Origin: Chthonomonadaceae bacterium
GTDB lineage: Bacteria > Armatimonadota > Chthonomonadetes > Chthonomonadales > Chthonomonadaceae
DNA length: 7,971 nt
Reading direction: 5' to 3'
NCBI GenBank assembly: GCA_025355115.1
Contig: JANXLO010000769.1
Coordinates: forward strand, 1 to 7,971
A program made the translations under genes and the position numbers. Below, piece after piece: positions 1 to 4,819 of this stretch (positions within the stretch are counted from its first letter, which is position 1; each line of letters opens with the position of its first letter). Below the pieces are notes generated by a model. It was not told the DNA's origin, ran no database searches, and saw only the letters and a program-made list of their open reading frames with translations.

Positions 1-277
1 CGGTGCGACGGGGTCGCCAGTCAGGGACGCGGCGCAGGCTTTCGGTGTCGGATTCGGTGGGAATGGAGCAGATGAGACAGTGTGGGAAGCGACGGGCAAG
101 CAGGCGGGCGTCGTGCCAGTTCGGCTCGAACCAGACGCGCATCTCGTGCTTCGCGATTATCTCGCCTGGGTGCTTGAGGGGATCCTGACTGATGATTTGG
201 GCGATATTCGCGGCCCGAAACGCACGCTCGCCAGCTAATCCTGGCCAAAAATAGACGATTCGTAGCGGGCCAGGCAT
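1..277 (-). CDS. Unrecognised protein, 3'-truncated by the window edge
   Basis: An open frame on the minus strand runs without a stop from an ATG at 277 to the left edge, giving 92 complete codons. The protein begins MPGPLRIVYFWPGLAGERAF and continues with a tract rich in Arg, His and Trp, including HEMRVWFEPNWHDARLLARR near residues 44-63 and CLICSIP near 67-73. A strong Shine-Dalgarno, GGGAGG (292-287 on the minus strand), lies 9 nt before this ATG. Another in-frame ATG at 286 touches the Shine-Dalgarno directly, so the start at 277 is preferred. There is no signal peptide or membrane segment. I do not recognise the family and assign no function. It is transcribed away from mraZ and so is not part of the dcw operon. 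That it is a real gene rests on the ribosome-binding site, the unbroken frame and a protein-like composition. The C-terminal part is outside the window. Confidence 0.6.
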   Translation of the reverse strand, partial: MPGPLRIVYFWPGLAGERAFRAANIAQIISQDPLKHPGEIIAKHEMRVWFEPNWHDARLLARRFPHCLICSIPTESDTESLRRVPDWRPRRT

Positions 278-286
278 AGTATTCAT

Positions 287-292
287 CCTCCC
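287..292 (-). promoter_or_regulatory. Shine-Dalgarno of the leftward gene
   Basis: GGGAGG on the minus strand is a near-consensus ribosome-binding site. It lies 9 nt before the ATG at 277 and 0 nt before the ATG at 286. The spacing favours the inner ATG as the start. Confidence 0.6.
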
Positions 293-447
293 ATTTGCTC
301 GATCGATATTTAAGGGAACGGCCCAACGGGCCCAAAAAAACTACATATAGATATATACATCTGTCTGTGACATTAGATGTAGGGGACAAAAAATGAGTCG
401 GCGAGCGAAATAATCTGAAAAAAACCCTCAAACAAGCAAAAAAGGGC
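293..447. other. AT-rich intergenic region between divergent genes
   Basis: No convincing gene is seen here. The stretch holds several A-tracts (334-340, 418-424, 438-443) and alternating AT runs around 344-357. There are two short inverted repeats: GGCCC/GGGCC at 320-332 with a 3-nt loop, and TACATCT/AGATGTA at 356-381 with a 12-nt loop. The A-tracts just before the -35 box at 448 could act as an UP element or bend the DNA at the mraZ promoter. A promoter for the leftward gene must also lie here, but no clear -35/-10 pair was found on the minus strand. Confidence 0.5.
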
Positions 448-477
448 TTGACAGCAACTTCGGAACAAATGTAGAAT
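448..477 (+). promoter_or_regulatory. Sigma-70-type promoter of the mraZ operon
   Basis: A perfect -35 box TTGACA (448-453) and a -10-like TAGAAT (472-477) are separated by 18 nt. A-rich DNA lies directly upstream. Transcription would begin at about 484, inside the repeat array that follows, leaving a leader of roughly 110-137 nt before mraZ. This is the best promoter in the window and sits where the dcw promoter is expected. Confidence 0.75.
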
Positions 478-478
478 A

Positions 479-522
479 GGGAGACGTTGGGGAGACTTAG
501 TGGAGACTAAGGGAAGACTTAA
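479..522 (+). promoter_or_regulatory. Probable MraZ operator: four 11-bp direct repeats
   Basis: Four tandem units with a strict 11-bp period start at 479, 490, 501 and 512: GGGAGACGTTG, GGGAGACTTAG, TGGAGACTAAG and GGAAGACTTAA. The common core is (G/T)G(G/A)AGAC followed by an AT-rich spacer. Known MraZ proteins bind short G-rich direct repeats spaced about one helical turn apart in the promoter of their own operon. The array overlaps the expected transcription start, a position suited to repression. Assignment to MraZ is inferred from position and repeat form. The exact core differs from the E. coli TGGGN box. Confidence 0.7.
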
Positions 523-620
523 AAGTAACCAGATAATGAGCTAATCCCAAATTCATTTTAAGACTAACTCCCAGAAAGCAGCCGTCCTGCCGCATGGCGA
601 TCAGCACCCGCGAAAATAGA

Positions 621-1115
621 ATGTGGGGACACTTCGAGCACAGCCTGGACGACAAAGGCCGTGTCATCGTCCCCCAGAAGTTCCGAGAAAAGCTCGGTGA
701 GGAGTTCGTACTCACCATCGGGCCAGGCCGGCATATTCGCGCCTATCCCATGACGATTTGGGACAACCTCGAGGAGCAGTTCGCCAGCAACGATCTGCCC
801 GACGAACTCGACCAAGACTCCAACTTGCTGCAGAGAATGTTTGGCAATTGCGAGTTCGTCAGCCCCGATCAGCAGAACAGGCTTTCGATCCCACGTCATC
901 TGCGCGAGTGGGCGCAGATGCGAGAAAGCGATGTGGCCATCATTTTGGGCAGCGGCACTCGCCTCGAACTTTGGAGCCGCGCCAATTGGGAGGCGTACAG
1001 TTCCGGATTTACTTCCGAGAATGCTGCAATCGCCGCCAGCCGTCGCAAGTACGGCCCGTCTCGGGCCTCAGCTGATGGCGCGGAGACCATTGAATTATCC
1101 GGAGGCGCGGAGTAA
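621..1115 (+). CDS. mraZ: Transcriptional regulator MraZ
   Basis: MraZ is a DNA-binding protein of the SpoVT/AbrB-like fold. It forms ring-shaped oligomers and represses the dcw operon. Numbered from the ATG at 621, the 164-residue product has the two expected repeats. The first carries HSLDDKGRVIVPQKFR (residues 7-22). The second carries DQQNRLSIPRHLREWA (83-98), followed by LELWSRANWEAY (115-126). The family usually starts only a few residues before the HxLDxKGR motif, so the ATG at 621 is preferred over an in-frame ATG at 594, which would add nine residues. Neither start has a clear Shine-Dalgarno. In the second repeat Asn replaces the usual Gly of the QGR motif. The C-terminal 25 residues (from about 140) are a low-complexity tail. 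It is the first gene of the operon, downstream of the repeat array it probably binds. Identity is secure; the exact start is not. Confidence 0.93.
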   Translation: MWGHFEHSLDDKGRVIVPQKFREKLGEEFVLTIGPGRHIRAYPMTIWDNLEEQFASNDLPDELDQDSNLLQRMFGNCEFVSPDQQNRLSIPRHLREWAQMRESDVAIILGSGTRLELWSRANWEAYSSGFTSENAAIAASRRKYGPSRASADGAETIELSGGAE

Positions 1116-1181
1116 GCGCTCTGAGCACTGCATCGGCTGCAGAGCTGTCAGGAAAGGCGCAACGCGAATAGAACAGATCCA

Positions 1182-2159
1182 ATGAATCATTCGCGAGCCT
1201 ATCATCTGCCTGTCATGCTGCAGGAGACGCGGGAGCACCTAGCTCCAAAGTCCGGTGAAACCATGCTCGATGCCACCCTTGGCGGCGGTGGCCACAGTGA
1301 GATGCTAGCGCAAAATCTCAGGCCGGGCGGGACGCTGATCGGGATGGATCGCGATGCGGATGCCCTGACTGAAGCCGCCAAGCGTTTGGAGCCGTACCGC
1401 GATAACGTAGACATTATACTGCTTTGCGCGGCTTTTGGCAAGATGGAATCGACTTTATTTGCACGACCGGCAACAGCGACGAGACTTTTCGACGGAATTC
1501 TTTTTGATTTGGGCGTTTCCTCGCATCAACTCGATACGGAAAGAGGGTTCACTTTTCGTCGGAACGAGCCGCTGAACATGCTCATGAGCAGGGATGACAC
1601 GGAGCAGACCGCCGCCGAACTGCTGGCATCTGCGAATGAAACGGAAATTGCTCGCATCATCTGGGAGTACGGCGAGGAGCGCTTTTCCCGGCGCATCGCA
1701 GCGGCGATAGTCGCCCGTCGCCAGCGCGGAGAGCCGCTCCAGACGACCGGAGAGCTGGCTGAACTGGTGGAGCGCACCGTGCCCAGAGCCGCCTGGCCCA
1801 AGGATATCCATCCCGCGACTCGCACTTTTCAGGGCATACGCATTGCCGTCAACGACGAATTGGGTCAGCTGGAATCGGGACTGACAGCTGCCATCGGCCG
1901 TCTTGGCCCCGGAGGCCGGTTGGCGGTGCTGACCTACCACTCGCTTGAGGACAGAATCGTCAAGCGGCTATTCGCGGAGGCAGCAGGACGCGCCCCCGGT
2001 GCCCCCGGCTCTTCACCCGCCGCCTGGCTGCCGAGCGCAACTCGAACGCCTGAACTGACTCTGTTGACTCGAAAGCCGGTTCTGCCGTCGGAGGCGGAGA
2101 TCAGCAGAAACCCACGCGCCCGCAGTGCGAAACTGCGCGCAGCCGTCCGAAACTCATAA
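1182..2159 (+). CDS. rsmH: 16S rRNA (cytosine-1402-N4)-methyltransferase RsmH
   Basis: RsmH (MraW) methylates N4 of C1402 in 16S rRNA using S-adenosylmethionine. The 325-residue product is slightly longer than the usual 310 or so. The N-terminal YHLPVML (7-13) is the family start motif. The SAM-binding loop DATLGGGGHSEML is at 30-42, and GMDRDADAL (54-62) follows. FDGILFDLGVSSHQLD (103-118) and the RGF motif (121-123) mark the core. KDIHPATRTFQGIRIAVNDEL (about 207-227), GGRLAVLTYHSLEDRIVK (244-261) and NPRARSAKLRAA (310-321) are all as expected. The segment usually read as PLDMRM is PLNMLM here (130-135), so Asp and Arg are replaced by Asn132 and Leu134. An insertion rich in Ala, Gly and Pro at 265-285 explains the extra length. 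The only ATG that fits is at 1182; no good Shine-Dalgarno precedes it. The gene lies 66 bp after mraZ. Confidence 0.96.
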   Translation: MNHSRAYHLPVMLQETREHLAPKSGETMLDATLGGGGHSEMLAQNLRPGGTLIGMDRDADALTEAAKRLEPYRDNVDIILLCAAFGKMESTLFARPATATRLFDGILFDLGVSSHQLDTERGFTFRRNEPLNMLMSRDDTEQTAAELLASANETEIARIIWEYGEERFSRRIAAAIVARRQRGEPLQTTGELAELVERTVPRAAWPKDIHPATRTFQGIRIAVNDELGQLESGLTAAIGRLGPGGRLAVLTYHSLEDRIVKRLFAEAAGRAPGAPGSSPAAWLPSATRTPELTLLTRKPVLPSEAEISRNPRARSAKLRAAVRNS

Positions 2160-2174
2160 AGCAACGGAGAGCGC

Positions 2175-2621
2175 ATGATGCCCGCGACACAAAATTATAA
2201 GCCTACAGCATTTTCTACCGCTTCGCCTCCCCACCGTCTGCCTCTGCGGACGGGGACGGGAGTCGAACGAGGTCGGGAGACGACACGTGGGGGCGTGCCG
2301 TCTCCCGGTCCGGCTCGTTCGACACGACCAGTTGCTGCACCGGGGCGCTCGCGCGCCGAGACAATGAAGCTATCCCTGATGGTTTGCTGCGCGGGCTTTT
2401 GCACCATCGCAGGCTTCGCGTATCTATCGTGTTACGTCATGATGACCAATGAGGCTTATCGTCATGCGCGGCTTTCGAGCATGTACTGGCAAGAGACGCA
2501 AAAGTCTCAGCACTTGAGGCATCAGCAGACGGTCGCGAATGCCCCAGCCGTCATCGAGGCTCAGGCGACGAACCTGGGCATGGTACGCCCAGATGAAAAG
2601 CAGACGATAACTATACGCTGA
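2175..2621 (+). CDS. ftsL: FtsL-like cell division protein
   Basis: This is a 148-residue bitopic membrane protein. Residues 1-63 are a long, probably disordered cytoplasmic tail rich in Pro, Arg, Gly, Ser and Thr. Residues 65-89 form one hydrophobic membrane segment (KLSLMVCCAGFCTIAGFAYL and following). A short extracytoplasmic helical part with a coiled-coil character follows (about 91-125), ending in IEAQATNLGMVRPDE (127-141), which resembles the end of FtsL/septum-formation-initiator proteins. FtsL works with FtsB/DivIC and FtsQ/DivIB to activate septal peptidoglycan synthesis by FtsW and FtsI. GGAGA (2166-2170) serves the ATG at 2175 or the adjacent ATG at 2178; spacing suits the second slightly better. 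An ATG at 2364, just before the membrane segment, has no good Shine-Dalgarno. The identity comes from position between rsmH and the PBP gene, topology and the C-terminal motif, because FtsL sequences diverge strongly. A large palindrome lies in the tail-coding part. Confidence 0.75.
   Translation: MMPATQNYKPTAFSTASPPHRLPLRTGTGVERGRETTRGGVPSPGPARSTRPVAAPGRSRAETMKLSLMVCCAGFCTIAGFAYLSCYVMMTNEAYRHARLSSMYWQETQKSQHLRHQQTVANAPAVIEAQATNLGMVRPDEKQTITIR
2234..2253 (+). repeat. Short hairpin in the 5' part of ftsL
   Basis: CCGTCTGC, a CTCT loop and GCGGACGG can form an 8-bp stem with one T-G wobble. It lies only 8 bp before the larger palindrome at 2262-2323, so the two may form one structured block in the mRNA. 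Confidence 0.45.
2262..2323 (+). repeat. Long palindrome inside the ftsL coding region
   Basis: The outer arms GTCGAACGAG (2262-2271) and CTCGTTCGAC (2314-2323) are perfectly complementary. The next arms GGGAGACG (2275-2282) and CGTCTCCC (2299-2306) are also perfect. The inner arms CACG (2284-2287) and CGTG (2294-2297) close a 6-nt loop of T and G. Between the outer and middle stems lies an internal loop of 3 and 7 nt. All 62 bases are in frame and encode residues 30-50 of the disordered tail. The form resembles REP-type or in-frame palindromic elements. No second copy is in the window, so mobility cannot be judged. No T-run follows, so it is not a terminator. Confidence 0.7.
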
Positions 2622-2633
2622 ACAAAACCCGGT

Positions 2634-2639
2634 TACAAT
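2634..2639 (+). promoter_or_regulatory. Possible -10 box before the PBP gene
   Basis: TACAAT occurs in the 95-bp gap between ftsL and the PBP gene, preceded by CGGT. No good -35 box is found at the right distance (2611-2616 reads CTATAC). It is listed mainly because the same CGG(A/T)TACAAT context recurs before murE. Confidence 0.25.
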
Positions 2640-2716
2640 TCGATCGTGCGCAGGGGTCCGTAGAGGCGATTGCCAACGCCGCTTCCGAAGCCCCGGCCTC
2701 AAGGAGAGAGCAGGCC

Positions 2717-4606
2717 ATGGCTGTCCGCAATGGGCTCCGTCAGGAACTACCAAAAGACCGAATATGGATCGTCTTCGGACTTATCCTATTCTGTTATCTG
2801 GGACTGGTTTTCCGTCTGCTGTGGCTCCAAAGCCATGAGGGTCCTACTCTCCGAGTCGCGGCAGCCGCCAGCCGCACCCATAGGACTGTCCTGCCTCCCC
2901 AGCGCGGATCCATCTGCGCGAGGGACGGAAAGGCACTCGCGGTCAGCCTCTACTCCGGCAGACTCAGCTTCGATCCGGGGATTCTCCGCCCCACTTCAAA
3001 CGACAAGCGCGCCAATGAGCGCATGGAGCGCAAATTCGCTGCCGCTGTTCACGCTCTCGCGCCCATGCTGAACCTCAGCGCCGAGGAGCTGACAGCCGCA
3101 GTGACTGCGGCGCGCCAGAACTATCAGTTTCATCCCCACGCAAACGGCGCCAGGGATGTCACAATCGCGCTGGATGTTCCGTTCGAGACGCAAACGAACA
3201 TCAAAAGCTCCCCGGTTCCCCTCCTCGGATTCACGCTCGTAGATGGAAACAAGCGATGGTATACAGCTGGCGCTTCCTGCGCGCAGGTAGTCGGATTCGT
3301 CAGCACGGATGGCCACCCTATCGGCGGATTGGAGAAAGCTTGCAGCAAATGGCTAATTGGCCAGTCGGGGGTGAGCTACGCGGAGCAGGACGGGCATCGA
3401 AGGGTGATCGCGGGCACGACGACTTCGACTAAGCCCGTGCGGAATGGCCTGGATGTCGTCACGACCCTCGATGCCACTGTACAGCATATCGTCACCGATG
3501 AGGCCCAGAAAATAGTCGCCAAGTTCCACCCGATCGGCGTCTCCGTGGTGGTCGTCGACCCGATGACCGGCGACATAATCTCCCTCGTCAGCCTGCCCAA
3601 TTTTGATCCCGGCACCAAAAAAATAAATGAGATCTCGATCGACTCGCAGTGGGAGCGATGCGCCACCCGGCTCTACGAACCGGGCTCCACACTGAAGGCC
3701 CTCACGTTGGCCGCTGCCCTCGACGATGGCACGATCACAGAAAACAACCGATTCTACTGCAGTGGTCAATTCCAGATCGGCAGAAAAACCATACACTGTG
3801 CACATAGTGAAGTGCACGGGTCGCAGAACGCGGACGGCATCCTGAAGCACTCCTGCAACATCGGAGCAGCGCTCGTCGGAATGAGGATGGGCGCTGAGAA
3901 GATGCAGGCGGCTGAGACGAAGTTCGGTCTTCTGGATCAGCTCGATATCGGACTGCCGGGACAGAAGCGCGGGTACTACTCCCTGGATCGCAAAGAGAAC
4001 ATCGACAGTCAGGCCAAGACCGCCCGAGTCGCGTTCGGCCAGTCCATCGTCACCACTCCGTTGCATGTTGCAATGGCCTATGCGGCCATCGCCAACGGGG
4101 GAACGCTTCATGCGCCGCGCCTGCTGGCCGCCCTCACCGACTCCACGACCACCCCACCAGGCAAAGTGGTGCAGGAGTGGAATCCGCTTCCAGGGAAAAC
4201 AATTCTTAAGGCGCAAACTTGCGCCCAGGTTTCACAGATGCTGCGTGATGTGGTTACCGAGGGCACAGGCAAGGTCGCGGCGGTGCCGGGCTATGTTGTA
4301 GCAGGAAAGACGGGAACCGCGCAGAAATACAAGCCGAACAAATATGTCGGCTCGTTCATTGGATACCTCCCCGCCAGCCCGCAGGCCACTCCCCGCGCCG
4401 TCATCCTGGTCGCGGTGGATGAACCAGAAGGCAAGCACTACTTCGGTGCGGATGTCGCTGCCCCCACATTCCAGGCGATTGCCGCACGGCTGATGGAGTA
4501 CTGGCGTGTGCCGCAGGACGACCCGGACCTTATCCAGTCGAAAACCGCCGCCGACCATATTCGGTTCGGGGAGCATATTCCCGCGCACAGCTCCCGCCGC
4601 AAATGA
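2717..4606 (+). CDS. ftsI: Class B penicillin-binding protein, FtsI/SpoVD type (septal peptidoglycan transpeptidase)
   Basis: This 629-residue protein cross-links septal peptidoglycan as a D,D-transpeptidase on the outer face of the cytoplasmic membrane. Residues 1-15 are cytoplasmic and 16-37 form the membrane anchor. The pedestal (PBP dimer) domain spans about 58-215. It starts with PQRGSICARDGKALAVS (61-77) and holds VGFVSTDGHPIGGLE (192-206). The transpeptidase domain spans about 270-590. Its nucleophile box is Ser324-Thr-Leu-Lys327 (in EPGSTLK), its SxN box is Ser379-Cys-Asn381, and its KTG box is Lys531-Thr-Gly-Thr534. All catalytic motifs are intact. The protein ends shortly after this domain, with no PASTA repeats. 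AAGGAG (2701-2706) lies 10 nt before the ATG. Its place between ftsL and murE supports a divisome role. A terminator directly follows. SpoVD-like naming is possible, but nothing here suggests sporulation. Confidence 0.93.
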   Translation: MAVRNGLRQELPKDRIWIVFGLILFCYLGLVFRLLWLQSHEGPTLRVAAAASRTHRTVLPPQRGSICARDGKALAVSLYSGRLSFDPGILRPTSNDKRANERMERKFAAAVHALAPMLNLSAEELTAAVTAARQNYQFHPHANGARDVTIALDVPFETQTNIKSSPVPLLGFTLVDGNKRWYTAGASCAQVVGFVSTDGHPIGGLEKACSKWLIGQSGVSYAEQDGHRRVIAGTTTSTKPVRNGLDVVTTLDATVQHIVTDEAQKIVAKFHPIGVSVVVVDPMTGDIISLVSLPNFDPGTKKINEISIDSQWERCATRLYEPGSTLKALTLAAALDDGTITENNRFYCSGQFQIGRKTIHCAHSEVHGSQNADGILKHSCNIGAALVGMRMGAEKMQAAETKFGLLDQLDIGLPGQKRGYYSLDRKENIDSQAKTARVAFGQSIVTTPLHVAMAYAAIANGGTLHAPRLLAALTDSTTTPPGKVVQEWNPLPGKTILKAQTCAQVSQMLRDVVTEGTGKVAAVPGYVVAGKTGTAQKYKPNKYVGSFIGYLPASPQATPRAVILVAVDEPEGKHYFGADVAAPTFQAIAARLMEYWRVPQDDPDLIQSKTAADHIRFGEHIPAHSSRRK

Positions 4607-4658
4607 AAATTCGATGTTCGAAGCCCACGCGTGTTCGCTCCGGTTCGCGCAGTGGTTT

Positions 4659-4706
4659 GGGGCCGTGCCTGAAGTTGGGTTTCTCCCATGACACGGCCTC
4701 TTTTTT
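4659..4706 (+). terminator. Rho-independent-type terminator after the PBP gene
   Basis: GGGGCCGTG (4659-4667) pairs with CACGGCCTC (4692-4700) in a 9-bp stem with one G-T pair, followed directly by TTTTTT (4701-4706). The 24-nt loop can fold further, since GGG (4677-4679) can pair with CCC (4685-4687). The GC-rich stem and T-run are classical. It sits about 50 nt after the stop codon. The large loop makes the efficiency uncertain. Confidence 0.7.
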
Positions 4707-4728
4707 CATCCCGGAAATCGGATACAAT
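4700..4728 (+). promoter_or_regulatory. Possible promoter for murE-murF-mraY
   Basis: TACAAT (4723-4728), preceded by GGA, is a good -10 box right after the terminator. At 17 nt spacing the -35 position falls on the T-run (4700-4705, CTTTTT), a poor match to TTGACA. A start at about 4735 would leave a leader of about 85 nt before murE. The position, just behind a terminator, supports it. Confidence 0.45.
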
Positions 4729-4808
4729 AGAGGTGTAGTCAAGTAAGGCGTGCGTCTTGCAAGGGCTTGCTTGTCAGGTTAGAGCAGCAGAATTTGTCCG
4801 GCTGGCGG

Positions 4809-4813
4809 CGGAG
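4809..4813 (+). promoter_or_regulatory. Shine-Dalgarno that fixes the murE start
   Basis: CGGAG lies 6 nt before the ATG at 4820. The alternative in-frame TTG at 4757 has no such site, so the ATG is chosen. Confidence 0.6.
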
Positions 4814-4819
4814 TTTTCA

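Noticed and set aside
320..340. GGCCC/GGGCC hairpin with A7, as a terminator
   Set aside because: On the plus strand the stem is followed by A, not T. On the minus strand the T-run comes before the stem. Neither is terminator geometry.
21..431. 136-residue minus-strand frame spanning the left intergenic region
   Set aside because: It reads through the AT-rich promoter region, lacks a good ribosome-binding site, and its product is a low-quality Arg/Pro-rich chain. The other minus frame at 1-277 has the Shine-Dalgarno.
497..899. Minus-strand frames over the mraZ leader and mraZ
   Set aside because: They are antisense shadows of mraZ, with no ribosome-binding site and no family motifs.
2262..2323. 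ftsL palindrome as a rho-independent terminator
   Set aside because: No T-run follows on either strand, and the frame remains open through it.
2364..2621. Shorter ftsL start at the ATG before the membrane segment
   Set aside because: No Shine-Dalgarno precedes it, whereas the ATG pair at 2175/2178 has GGAGA. It cannot be fully excluded.
3353..4216. 287-residue minus-strand frame opposite the PBP gene
   Set aside because: It is a long antisense shadow caused by codon bias. The plus frame carries every PBP motif.
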